DNA from: Theropithecus gelada
Taxonomy: Eukaryota; Chordata; Mammalia; Primates; Cercopithecidae
Assembly: GCF_003255815.1 (NCBI RefSeq)
Contig: NW_020257756.1
Location: forward strand, 1,620,561-1,684,560
DNA: 64,000 nt
Reading direction: 5' to 3'
Below the pieces are notes generated by a model. The model saw only the letters and a program-made list of their open reading frames with translations, was not told the origin of the DNA and did no database searches. The translations under genes and the position numbers were made by a program. Positions 43,301 to 54,600 of the stretch are shown here, in pieces (position 1 is the stretch's first letter; every line of letters begins with the position of its first letter).

Positions 43301-45530
43301 GAAATGTCCTGATTCTCAATCACTGTTTTCTAAATCTTGGAACAGATTATCTCTCTTAGAATCTTGGAGCTGTCAATGCATAGAGGTCTTTACGCGGTTG
43401 TTTGGGAGACATTGCCCAAATTTTCCAGATCTGGGAAAACTCTGTTTTCTCCTCCAGTCTTGCTGGCACCAATGGAGATTCACAGCAAATCTCATCAGTT
43501 ACATTTGATAACTCCAAAAGAATACATGCCCCGTCTAATAGTTGTTTCTGGGTTTTTTGCCAATGTGATTGCTCACATAGATATTATTCTCAACAATTTG
43601 TATAGCTTTTCTTATTCAGGACACATAATGTAAGGAGATTTTCCTTCTCGCAGGATAATGTTAAAGAAATGTATGAATCCTTACCCCTTCTAATGACTGA
43701 CTTACAAAAATCCATTAGAGGGGACGCGTAAGCCTAAGAAAAAAATTAAGGAAAATGTAATAAAGAACAAGTTAAGACTTTCCCAAGATGTCCGAAAACA
43801 AATAAAACTATGTTTCATGCCAGAAAACTTGACAGCTGCTACTCTGTAATTTGTTAAATATTTACTATAAACAGCATTAAGAATAGACTTCTTTTTCCTC
43901 TAAAAGCACTTTGTGCTTTTGGCAAATGTCATTAGCACCAATCAGCAGGTTCACTTGACAGTGTGGTTTACGTGCTATGAGGTTAGGGTTTGAGAATATG
44001 GAGAAGACGGATTTCTAGCAAACCAAAAATTGTTCAGAAAATATGACCATCACATCATTCCTGAAGCCCACTCCATTAAGAAGCGTCATTGAAGTACCTC
44101 CTCACTACTACTTCCTAGTGAAACTTCACTCATGTATTCTCATTGGGTTAGATTTGTCTTTTTTGATATAACTTATCTTGCCCAGATCTAGAAAATAAAC
44201 TATGACCATGTTTCATATAAATCCCTTAATTTTTATTTCTATGCACATTTATTTGCATGTCAGAGAGGCATTCGTTATTTGCCTTATTTGCTAAATGCTT
44301 CATCATCATGATTTCTACTTTTGCCCCAAAAGGAAGCAGCAGATAGTCTCCCCAACTCTCTCCTAAACTCATGCAGAGAAAGAACAGCTTTCCCTGAAAA
44401 GCCAGTCAGTTTACAGGATTGCCAGGAAAAACTAGAGAGTAGTCAGAAGAGTCCAAACTTGAAGCCCCACAACACGATCATCCTTATCCAATGACACCTT
44501 GATTAGAATTCCCAAGCATAGCTGTGTAGCCCTTTCACAGAATAAGAATGCCTGTGAGGAGAGAAAGCCCAGGGAAAAGCTGTCAGTGAATGGCAGGGCA
44601 TCTTCCTTGAGCCCTAGAACAGACCCAATGCTGATGAGCTGCTTTGGTCTTGGGCCAGCTGACTCTGCCACAGAACATGCTGGGGCTGACTGTCGCCTGC
44701 ACGCCTGCAAGGAGAGAGAATGTTCTGTCCACTGAGTGCATTTTTGGAGACACTGTAGCCAAGAGGTAAAGTGTCAAAATACCTTCCTAAAATAGATAGT
44801 GCGCCTGCCAGGGATAAATGCATACAAACCAAGGCTAAGGCACCGTGGCTGTAGACAGTTGTTGGAAGCATCTGCTCGTATCTGAAAGAGGAATGAATAT
44901 CAATCCAGAAGGGTGTGAGTGTTCTGGTGAGTCAACCTATGACAGGAGCGTTCAAGTTAATTATAGTTATCAGAGATTATTCTGTATTAGCACAGCAGCA
45001 AACCTGTTAGCCTGGTCTTTAGCACTTCTATTAACGGGCAAAGTAGTCCCTTTATGTATCATGGTTGTTCCAACACATTGAAGCTTGCCAAAAATGTTTT
45101 TTTTTGAAGTCCATAAAGCTGACTGATTTTTGATATCTGTGTCTAAAGCTTCAACAAAGCCTCTGCTAATGAGAAAAGATTATGTTCAAAGTTACAATTT
45201 GAAAACCCAAAGAGAAGATATCCTACAATTTAAAAGATTCAGTGAAAATCTTTTCACCCCGTTATCACACAACTATCACAGCCTGAAATAGAATGCTGAA
45301 CCCTGAATTCATGGCAAAGATTGCCATCGTGATTTTAAAATACAGATAGAAACTATATGTTAGAATGTGAAAACACAAGAGCTTTCAAAGTCAAGTTGCT
45401 GCCTCTGACAGTGACTCAAAAAGACAGTTTGTAGAAGTCTAGATTCACTTTCATTAAAAAGTAATCATGGTTAGAAGGGTGCATAGGACTCAGCTACTGC
45501 AGCCTCCTGTCTTCCACCCTCCACCCCCAA
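40385..45530. other. Longest repeat-poor block (5.1 kb)
   Basis: I recognise no SINE, LINE or LTR here, apart from a weak MIR3-like scrap near 41210-41250 and a T-rich run at 42351-42371. Open frames reach 98 codons (40408-40698, 43337-43633) without recognisable domains. The open frames on both strands at 44432-44871 are mirror shadows of each other. Nothing shows coding capacity. Confidence 0.5.
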
Positions 45531-45534
45531 ACCT

Positions 45535-45652
45535 TACTTTGAGGAAATAAGACTTAAAGAGCCAGGAGATTTGGCACTGTCACACAGCAAGTCAAGGCCA
45601 AAGCAAAAAGCAGAATCCACTGACTTCCGGCCTACTGTGCTGATCAACCTTC
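45535..45652 (-). mobile_element. MIR SINE fragment, antisense
   Basis: 'actttgaggaaataagacttaaagagccaggagatttggcactgtcacacagcaagtcaagg' and 'cagaatccactgacttccggcctactgtgct' follow the antisense MIR core. Confidence 0.6.
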
Positions 45653-47025
45653 AAACATTAGAGATGATGCTGATATTGTTCTAGCTCTTACTGAGAACTT
45701 CTTCCACATAAAACTATTCTGTAAAACATTTCACAGGCCCAGTTCTAATCCTTTTTCAACAGTGAACCAATTAACAGTTTTCATGTGTCTAGCATGGATA
45801 CCTGGTTAATTATATACAGCTAGCTTGAAAAGAACATGCAACACTGATGCCAAAATACTTCTTCACACAAAAATCCAAGATGAAGGTGAGGTGTAAAGCC
45901 ACTCTTTGAATATACAACTTCCCACCATTTTTTCAGACTTAAGTTTTTAAAAATAAAAGGAATTTCAAACAGTGCAGCCACATGGCAAGTATTGAAACCA
46001 TGGTGGTATAGACCTGAAAATCTAGGGTTGGTGGATAGAGAATGAACCTTGTTTTTCTCCCAAACCCAGTGTAGCTCAGCCCCAAATCACAGAGAATGAG
46101 GCCATATCCCACTAACCCCAAAACAAATCAATCCCGAGGGTGAAGGGAATGCTGCCAGGTCTTCCCCTGACATGTCATCCAATCTAAGCCATGGACTAGC
46201 CCAAGCAGAATAGGTCAAACATTCCAAAAGTAGATTTGCCAAAAACAGGGTAAGGCTCGATTTTAGCCACAGTTGAAGAGCAACATGGAGATGTAAAGCC
46301 GGTATTCACTCAGTATTCACTGCCATCTGATGCCATCATTGCTGTGATAGAGCAATCTGATATTGACTGGTACCATTGTGGCACCAGCGTGGATTCAGCA
46401 TGAATGTGAACATGGAAAGGCTGCACTGGGCAAAACTGAAGTTTGCTTTGTTTCTCTATCCTTCCTGCATTTCAAGGAGCCTCTTTCCTTCCTGGAGGGA
46501 TCACAATCCCTGGGAGTCTCCATCTTCATTTCCACCCTGGCTTTTCAGAGTCCTTGCTAAGGCTTTGCTCCCGAGCCTGCCACAGGCTCTGAACCAGGCC
46601 AGGCATCCTCCTTAGCATCCCAGCTTAGCTGCTCTGTGTCCTGCTTGCTGCAACCCCCCGTCTATGGAAAGATGATGACAGATAACACGTACCAGCTTAT
46701 TAATGATTGAAGGTGATTTAATGCTGGGTTGACAGCATTCTAAAGATAGAAAAAAAGTGGCAAATTATCCTGTGACATGACCAGGTACTTGCCAATAACT
46801 GTCAACCCTCATAAATCAGAATGGGGAAAGAGAGCATAGCAATTCTGTAGCAAGTGTCCCACAAGTCAAGAAGACAAGGTCACACAAATCAGGAACCAGG
46901 CCAGGAAAAAAAAAAAAAAGAGCTATGGCAGGAATTGGGGAGGTGAGTTATTTCAAGCTTTACTCTGTCTATGTCTAAGACCATTGCACAGGCATTAACT
47001 CCTTTTAGTAGGGAAGCAGAAGGGC
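45652..47025. other. Unrecognised non-coding stretch
   Basis: No gene or repeat is recognised. An A run lies at about 46907-46919 and a short direct repeat 'tattcact' at 46303-46320. Open frames at 46363-46615 have no recognisable domain. Confidence 0.5.
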
Positions 47026-47029
47026 AGGG

Positions 47030-47242
47030 AGTCCAAGATTCAGAACCAGACCTCGTGGTGTGAATCTGGTCCTACCACTTACCAGTTTAGTGGCCATGGC
47101 CCAGTTGCTTAACCTTTTTAAATCCCACTTTCCCCATCTATATTTCATAGGATTATTTTGAAGATCATATGAACTAATGAATGTTAAGGTGCTTTGCATG
47201 AACCTTGAATAGGGTAGGTGCTCGATAGGGTTAAATCATTAC
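47030..47242 (+). mobile_element. MIR SINE, sense, near full length
   Basis: 'gattcagaaccagacctcgtggtgtgaatctggtcctaccacttaccagtttagtggccatggcccagttgcttaacc' to 'gaatagggtaggtgctcgatagggtta' covers almost the whole MIR. Confidence 0.82.
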
Positions 47243-47349
47243 TATTACTCTTTTTAATATTAACCATCCTTATCATAGCAAGGCTGTGTACTTACTATTT
47301 TGTCATGCTTCCTCTGCAGTCAGCAGCACAGCCTTGTATCACCAAAGGT

Positions 47350-47605
47350 GGAAATCTTGTGGTGTCAAAGACTGCAGAGTTTGCCACCACACAGAGCCAA
47401 ATTTAATTGCCCACTCTGCCACTTATTGTGTGTCCCTGAACAAATCATCTGACCTCTCTGAGCTTCCTCAGTTTCCTCATCTGAAAATAGAAGTAATAAT
47501 ATCCATTTCCTAGGTGTCCTGCAAAGATTGAATAAAGTATGCAAAATGTTTAACACACAGTCTGGTACACAGGAAATGTTCAATAAATAATAGCTGGTGG
47601 TGTTA
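47350..47605 (+). mobile_element. MIR SINE, sense, near full length (second of a pair)
   Basis: 'gcccactctgccacttattgtgtgtccctgaacaaatcatctgacctctctgagcttcctcagtttcctcatctgaaaatag' and 'acacagtctggtacacaggaaatgttcaataaataatagctgg' make a clear MIR in the same orientation as its neighbour. Confidence 0.87.
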
Positions 47606-47689
47606 GTAGTAGAGGTAGTATTCCACCAAAGGCATGTGTGCCTCAAATGACTCACAGTCTGCCCCAGTTCTAGTCATGACCCAAAGGCC

Positions 47690-47965
47690 TCCATCCATCA
47701 CTTCTCATCAGATGGCACCTCATAAGTGACTTTGCCTAACCTTCACCCTTTGAAGTCAGTCTCTCCACACATTATTTTGTTTATTTACTTCAGTGCAATT
47801 GTCACAATCTATAATTAACTTGGGGCTTTGGGTTTACTTATTTTCTTTTTCTCCTCACTGAAGGGTAAACCCCATGAGAGGAAAGGGGCCCTTATCTGTC
47901 TTGTTCATCATAGAAAAGAATCTGGCTAATGGAAGGTATTCATAAAATATCTGAGGAATATAAAA
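47690..47965 (+). mobile_element. L2 LINE 3'-end fragment, sense
   Basis: 'agatggcacctcataagtgactttgcctaaccttcacc', 'attattttgtttatttacttcagtgcaattgtcac', 'gtaaaccccatgagaggaaaggggcccttatctgtcttgttc' and 'ggaaggtattcataaaatatctgagga' match the L2 3' UTR in order. Confidence 0.7.
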
Positions 47966-48078
47966 GGAAAACAAAGAGAAGATGCTGATGGAGAAAGGAA
48001 CTATTTCCAGTCCCTTACATTATATAATTAGACTGTATGATCCACAAGGGAACTGTGTCTATCTCTCTAGTTCCCCAC

Positions 48079-48443
48079 TGTATTAGTCCCTTCTCATGCT
48101 ACTAAAGATATATCCAAAACTGGGTAATTTATGAAGGAAAGAGGTTTAATTGGCTCACAGTTCAGCGTGGCTGAGGAGGCCTCAGGAAAGTTACAATCAT
48201 GGCAGAAGGGGAAGCAAACAAGTCCTTCATCAAGTGGCAGCAGCAAGAGGAAGTGCCAGCAAAAGGGAGAAAAGACCCTTATAAAACCTTCAGCTCTCGT
48301 GAGAACTCACTGTCACAAGAACAGCATGAGGGTAACTGCCCCCATGATTAGATTACCTCCCACTAGTTCCCTCCCATGACATGTGGCAATTATGGGAACT
48401 ATTCAAGATGAGACTTGGGTGGGGACACTGCCAAACCATATGG
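48079..48443 (-). mobile_element. MST-type MaLR solo LTR, antisense
   Basis: It begins TGTATTAGTCCC and holds 'actgggtaatttatgaaggaaagaggtttaattggctcacag', 'ggaggcctcaggaaagttacaatcatggcagaaggggaagcaaacaagtcc' and 'cttataaaaccttcagctctcgtgagaactcactgtcacaagaacagcatgaggg'. CCCAC (48074-48078) and CCCAT (48444-48448) may be the target duplication. Same family and orientation as 27394-27766. Confidence 0.9.
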
Positions 48444-48637
48444 CCCATCATATACCTACATCGGGCAGAGTAAACTCATAGTTAATGTATGTTAAGTGAA
48501 TGTATGCATGAATTCTACTCATAGGCCTAGCCATGCTGGCCTGTGTGAGCTTCAAGATACTCTGCTGAAGGTATTCATGGGGAAACAGTGGGAGGCTGTT
48601 CAGGCCAATCATCAAGTATCTGCCTCATGCATATAAG

Positions 48638-48830
48638 CCTGTGTTTCTCAAAGTTTAGTGTGCATAGGAATCACCTGTGGACACTGTGAAACTCTTCATG
48701 GTTCTCACCACAGCCAATACTGGATTATAAGCAACATGGGTAGGGACTAAGAATCTGCATTTTTGTTGAGCTGTCCCAGATGTTTCTGATTAGGATGTTG
48801 AGGACTACACATTGAGAAATGCTCTTTGAA
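48638..48830 (+). mobile_element. MER5A-like hAT-Charlie DNA transposon
   Basis: 'gtttctcaaagtttagtgtgcataggaatcacctgtgg', 'gggactaagaatctgcatttttg' and 'cattgagaaatgctc' follow the about 190-bp non-autonomous hAT family with CAGTGGTTCTCAAA-type ends. The name is from memory. Confidence 0.7.
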
Positions 48831-48831
48831 G

Positions 48832-51145
48832 TGTCCATTTTCTGAGATGGCATTTAAGACTTACTCTCTTCTTGCGTAGTGAGATGAGACAATCTCGTTG
48901 GGCAGATAAGACAGTAAACCCTTAAAAAGCAGTGCAAGGCATATTCAAGGGTTAAAATGACATAGGAATGCAAGAGTACTTTGGGAATGCACACAAGGAG
49001 AAGTCTAGATGGGTTCTGGGGCTACAGTTCACTCTTTAGCTTGAAAATAAGAGGAGAAAGGCCATTCCCCTACTGGACCAGAAAACTAGAACTAAAAAAG
49101 CATCCCCTGTATATCACGCCACTTGACTGAGCAGTGAGTTACCTACCAGTACTATTGATATTCTCAACATCTCAGAAAAAATTATATCCTGGTATGGATT
49201 TTATAAGACAGCACAGGGGTAAAGATTCTGTAAATCTCAAGGAGAGGCAAACATTTTTAGGAGCCCACTAAGGTCATGGTGAGCCTTACTTTCCACCCAG
49301 GATCTTTTGTTAGACCATTGTGGTCAGCTCTAAAGAATAACTTCATGGATGAGACACACAGTTTAAAGGGGTTTTGAGTAGAATGGGGCATAAAAAAGTA
49401 GTGGATGAAGAATAAGGAAGCTGTAGTCCCTGTTTGTCACAAGCTTTGTGACCTTGGGCAAGTCCCTAATGTATATGATTTTCATGATTATGCATTGAGT
49501 GGACACCTAGGGTAAGTACTTTTCTGTATGCAAAAAAAAAAAAAAAAAAAAAAATGCATTCAAAAAAAAGAAAAGGGGAAAAAATGGAAAAGAAAAAAAT
49601 GTATCCTGATTTCAGAAGTTTGAGCTCTTCCCATGGCATGACCCACCCAACGGAGGCACAGCTAATGGTGTTTCCGGAGAAACTCGTTGATGACATTCTT
49701 TAAAAACCTAAATGAGAATGCAAAACAACTTTGAAAATTCCATTTCTTTTTTTTTTAAGCTTGCTTTCAAGGGCTGGATGAATGTGGGAGACACGGAATC
49801 AGGATGGATACTTAAGAATTACATAAAGAGAAGATGACAGATTTGAGGGGGAGAAGTTAACAAGTTCTTACTTCATTAGAAGAAAAACTGTCAGTTCAAT
49901 TAGTATTTATTTCATTTCTGCAGGAGGTAGTACACCGCCATATGTAATCAAAATACTGAAGAGGATTTATTTCATGCATTAAATAAATTCAAGCTAATTA
50001 GCAATCATGTTCACTTCCTTCCAAAACTGTACCATACTATGGCTCATAACAAAATATGTCATATTCCACAATTGGAAAGTCCCTTAGCTCCAAGAATTCT
50101 GTTACCACCCAAACTCAACACTTTTACTTACAGGAAAAATTATTTTAAAATTATATTTAAAATGTGTTCTCTGTGTCTAATCATTTTACTTCATTGTGCA
50201 CACCCACTTAAAATTCGATTCATGACTAGGATGAGGGTGGTCTTTCTCACTCTGTAGTTTTTTAGTAGGTTATTTCAAAGATATTTACGCTGGGTAAAAT
50301 AAAAAGGAAATAGACAATGTTGACAGTTTGCCTGGTCAATGTGAAATGTTGGCATAATTCCACTCTCAGCTCTGCAGGATTCTAAAAAGATGAGCTCATG
50401 TATTTAGTGTAGGATTTAACCTTCACTTCTGTCCCCTCAGGGATTCTTCCATTCATGGAGTTCCTTCTGAAATCAGGACAGAAGATGAGTTTGGGCAACA
50501 ATACCTAAGAATGTATGTGGGTGAAGTGGGTGGTATTGAATAATCAGCTTGTTAGGTATTCTCAGGCTTGTACAAAAGCTGGTTAGGTCTGGCTTGAGAG
50601 AATATTAGGTTAAAACAGGTCAGTTTAGACAACTTCACGTAGTTGCTCTGTAACATAAAAATAATGTCCATCTCCTTGCTGGATGCTCAAAGGGTAGAGG
50701 GGAGACAAGTGAATTTGCTACACTGTGTGTGATTCCAATCAACAAGGAAGAACTGGTGATATGGAAGCTACTAAAACCTTGGAAGAGATAGTGTTATCTT
50801 CAAGTTGAACAAAAACAAAGAAAGGGAGAATAGATACATGTGTGTTCTCTTAGACTCTAGATAGAATATTTTAAAATCAGAGACAAGAGCCTATGGAAGA
50901 TGCAACTATAAAAAGAAATACATCTCCAGAAAGTCTAAAAATTACAATCTCTACTAAAAAAAATTCCTGAGCGATCTTTAGGTAAAGAACTGAATTAAAG
51001 ACAGTGATTGCACAGGCTGCTTGTTTATGAGTTTCAATTTTAGAAGAACTTGAACACAAGCAGTCCAACCAGCTCCACAGCCTGGCTCGCGCTTGCCTAG
51101 CCAGAATGCCTCCTCCGTATCTTGCACCCTCACAACACAGCTAAG
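48832..51145. other. Unrecognised non-coding stretch with A-rich tract
   Basis: About 2.3 kb. A 24-bp A run at about 49531-49554 is followed by A/G-rich sequence to 49610. It could be a decayed SINE/LINE tail, but no body is recognised beside it. No gene is seen. Confidence 0.5.
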
Positions 51146-51147
51146 AG

Positions 51148-51342
51148 CTTTTACTTACCGAGCATTTACTATGAGTCAGGGCAAGTTGTTAACTGCTTTT
51201 AAATATCTTTTAATCCTCACCATGACTCTGCAAAGTAAGTACTGTTATCTCTAATCTAAAGATAAGACAACTGAGGTTCAGAAAGATTAGGCACATTGCC
51301 TTAAATCACGCACCTAATGAGCAGCAGAGCTGAAATTCCTAT
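51148..51342 (-). mobile_element. MIR SINE, antisense
   Basis: 'ttaccgagcatttactatgagtcagggcaagttgttaactgcttttaaatatcttttaatcctcaccatgactctgcaaagtaagtactgttatc' and 'aagataagacaactgaggttcagaaagattaggcacattgcc' are clear antisense MIR. Confidence 0.85.
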
Positions 51343-51452
51343 AAATAGGTTTATAGTGTATAAACAACTTGTAAGGATGGTGTAATGAACAGACAGGAAG
51401 ATGACATAATATTAAGAGAGGACAACAATAATAATGAAAATTAAGACTCCTT

Positions 51453-51757
51453 GGCTGCCTGCGATGGTTTACAACTTTAATCCCAGCACTTTGGGAGGCT
51501 GAAGCAGGAGGAATGCTCATGGGACCAGTTTGAGACCAGTTTGGGCAACATAGCAAGACCCCATCTCTACTAAAAATTTAAAAATTAGCCAGGTGTGGTG
51601 ACCCATGCCTAAAGTCCCAACTGTTCAGGAGGCTGAAGTGGGAGGATCACTTGAACTCCAGAGTTTAAGACCACAGTGAGCCATGATCACACCATTGCAC
51701 TACAGTCTGGGTGATAGAGTAAGACCCTGTCTCTAAAAAAACCAACCAAACAAAAAC
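51453..51757 (+). mobile_element. AluJ-grade Alu, sense
   Basis: Dimeric but strongly diverged Alu ('ggctgcctgcgatggtttacaactttaatcccagcactttggg' to 'tctgggtgatagagtaagaccctgtctc'). The degree of change fits the oldest dimeric Alu group. Confidence 0.92.
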
Positions 51758-51814
51758 TTATCGTGCACTTAGTCTAAAAATTTCATCTCTACAGTTATTT
51801 CTCCATGTATGTTT

Positions 51815-52278
51815 TCTCTATGTTCCCAATAACCCTATGCAGTAGGAAATTTTTTTTTTTTGGAAACGGAGTCTTGCTTTGTCACCCAGGTTGGAGTACA
51901 GTGGTGCAATCTTGGCTCACTGCAAGCTCCTCACCCTGGGTTCATGCCATTCTCCTGCCTCAGCCTCCCGAGTAGGTGGGACTACAGGTGCCCGCGACCA
52001 TGCCCGGCTAATTTTTTTTTTTTTTTTTTGTATTTTTAGTAGAGACGGGGTTTCACCATGTTCGCCAGAATGGTCTTGATCTCCTGACCTCGTGATCTGC
52101 CCGCCTTGGCCTCCCAAAGTGCTGGGATTACAGGCGTGAGCCACCACGCCCGGCCTGCAGTAGGAAATTTTATTACCCCATTTTGCACAGGGGAAGACAG
52201 ATTAAATAACCTACCTAATGTTACACAGGCAGGATTTTGAGCCCATGTTCTTAAACAGTAGGTTATAATGCCTTGCAG
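51815..52278 (-). mobile_element. MIR SINE, antisense, split by AluY
   Basis: The left piece 'ttcccaataaccctatgcagtaggaaattt' joins the right piece 'tattaccccattttgcacaggggaagacagattaaataacctacctaatgttacacaggcaggattttgagcccatg' into one antisense MIR once the Alu is removed. Confidence 0.75.
51854..52155 (-). mobile_element. AluY-grade Alu, antisense
   Basis: It retains young Alu features ('ctcaagctcc'-type right arm, 'gatctcctgacctcgtgatctgcccgcc', 'ccaccacgcccggcc'). The middle A-rich linker is expanded to a T run of about 18 (52012-52029). TGCAGTAGGAAATTTT at 51838-51853 and 52156-52171 is a perfect 16-bp target duplication. Confidence 0.95.
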
Positions 52279-52311
52279 AAAGAGGCAGTATTGGCTGATA
52301 CCTCTTTAACT

Positions 52312-54600
52312 TCAATTAATCATTCAACAAACATTTCTTAACCACCTCCTGGGAGCCCCGCATGTTTTCAAGCACTGGAGACACAACAGAGAGCAAAACG
52401 AACAATACAGACAACTGAAACATCCTGCTGCCATGGAACTTAAACTCTGGTGAGACAGTCAGATGAAAAACAAGATGGTATAAAATATAAAATACATTAG
52501 TGATAAGTAGTGCTAAGGAGAAAAAGCAGAGAAGGAAACAAAGTATGCATAGGAGAATGAAATTTTAGAGAAGTTATCTGCAAAAGTCTTCACTAAAGCT
52601 TTTGAATAAACACCTCAAAGGAGTGAGGACTTGAGCCACATGGGTATCTGGACAAAGGACATTTTGAGCATGGGAATGGCAGGTGTAAACGTCCTGAGGC
52701 GAAAGCCTATCTGGTGAATTCAGGAAAGCAGTGTGACTAAAACAGAGGGAGGAAACGTGATGGAAGAGGAGGTCAGAGAGTAACTTTGGATAGAAGTAAC
52801 AGGGAGCCAGATCATGTAAGGCTTTGTAGGTCATGCATAGGGCATTGGCTTTTATCTGAGCAATCTGGAAAAACATTGCAGTATTATGAGTAGAGAAATA
52901 ACATGATATGGCCTGTTTTGGAAAGATTACCTTGGCTGCTGTGTGGAAAACAGAAAACAGAGCAAAGGTGAAAGCAGGGAGACCAGTTAGGAGGATATTA
53001 CAAGTATCCAATGAGAGATGATGGTGGTTCACCTAAGATGGTAGCCATGGAGGAGATGAGTGACTTGATTCGGGACATATCTTAAAGCTAGAGTCAATAG
53101 GATTTGTTGATAGTGTGAGACAAAAGATGAATTAACTCCAAGATTTGGGGCTAATCAACTAAAAGAATGGAACTGCCATTTTAGAGATAAAGAAGACCAT
53201 GGGAGTAGCACTTTCTTTGAGAGGAGAGATGGATATCAGTTGTTCAGTTTGATCTTGTTCAATTTGTGATGCCCATTTGATATCCAAGTAAAAATTCTGA
53301 TTAGGCAATGGGGGTATGAAGTACAAGTCTGAAATTCTATGGAGTGTCCAGTATGAAGATAGATATAAATTTGGGAATTATCAACATGAAAATGTTACGT
53401 GAAGCCATGAGACTGGATAAGATCATTTAGGGAGAAACAGAAAGAGAAGACTAAGAACGAACGCTGGGGTGTTCCAATATTTAGAGGTTAGAGTTAAGGA
53501 AGAACCAGTAGAGGAGAAATCACTTTGAAAAAAGGTTAATGGAAACCAGAAGAGTGTGGTGTCCATGAAGCTAAATGGAAAAATATTCCAAGGAAGAGAG
53601 ACCAACCTACTATGTTAAATGCCTCTAATAGGCCAAGGAGAGGAAGACTGATAATTTGATCACTGTATTTGAGAATGTGGTTGTCACTGGTGACCTTAAC
53701 AAGAGCAGTAGAGTGGAGAGGTGAAAGACTGACCACAGTCATGGAGCCCTCAAGTGCAGACAACACATTTGAGAAATTTTTCTATGAAAGAAAATAGAAA
53801 AACAGAGCAACTGAAGAGGGAAATAAGGTCTATAGAGACCTATGTTGAAGAGGAAGGAAATAATGCCTAGATTCTGGTAGGAATGATCCAATGTAAAGAC
53901 ATTATTTGGTGATAAAAAGGAGAAGAGAGAATTCTGGCAGCAGTACCCTTGAGTAGGCAAAAGCAATGAGATCCAGTGCCCAAGTGGAGGAACACAAGCC
54001 AAAGAGAAGGCAGAGCATGTGGACAGACATGTACATGGGTGATTAGGTGTGCTGAGAAGAACTTGTGGAGGTTTTCTTGTCATAGCTCCAATTTCCTTGG
54101 TGGATTGGGAAGCAAGGTCATCAGTTGAAACTCAGTGAGGGAGGAGATGTTAAAGGTCTGAAGAGAAGAAAGAGGAAATTAAATCATTATCTAGGCAAAC
54201 AGAAAATAATATGTAAAGGAAATACAGTCGAACTGATGGGAGGAATCATGGTTCACTTGAGGTTAATGATCCTGAATTCGAAGAGTGAACGGGCAGCACA
54301 GTTGTTTTTTTTTTTTAAGCTGTGTCTGAAAGGGGTAAAAGAGGGCCAAAATCTAGTCTGTGTCTCATGCTCAGAGAAGACACCTTTTTCTTAATTCATC
54401 CACCCAGAGGGGTTGCCTCTGCTGTTTGACTAGTGGAGACACTAGACTGAACATCCTGGGTGTGTTGAAAGATTGTTGGAGCTAGGCTGCTGCAAAAAGT
54501 GGGCTATTAAGATGAAAAACATGATCTAGGAGCTGAATGTTTGAAATTAAGTTTCTGGCAAGGTTCAAGTTAAGAGTAAGCACAAGATCTACTGGTGTAA
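52312..54600 (-). mobile_element. L2 (CR1-clade) LINE, antisense, about 2.3 kb, with RT remnant
   Basis: The 3' end is at left ('caacaaacatttctta'). The 3' UTR and C-terminal coding follow ('gggagccagatcatgtaaggctttgtaggtcatgcatagggc', 'ggctgctgtgtggaaaac', 'ggagaccagttaggaggatatta'). RT sequence then reads on the minus strand: TALVKVT and LLEAFNIVG (near 53590-53710) align with the L2 segment containing RT motif A, where the aspartate is replaced by asparagine. Fragmented frames at 52574-53032, 53423-53605, 53536-53766 and 53739-54083 are pieces of this ORF2. It is unusually long for an L2; the far end is approximate. Confidence 0.75.

Noticed and set aside
49531..49610. Retrotransposon tail at the A-rich run
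   Set aside because: No SINE, LINE or processed-gene body is recognisable on either side, so it is listed only as an A-rich tract.
52574..53032. 152-codon frame as a host gene
   Set aside because: It lies within antisense L2 coding sequence and is a decayed LINE fragment.
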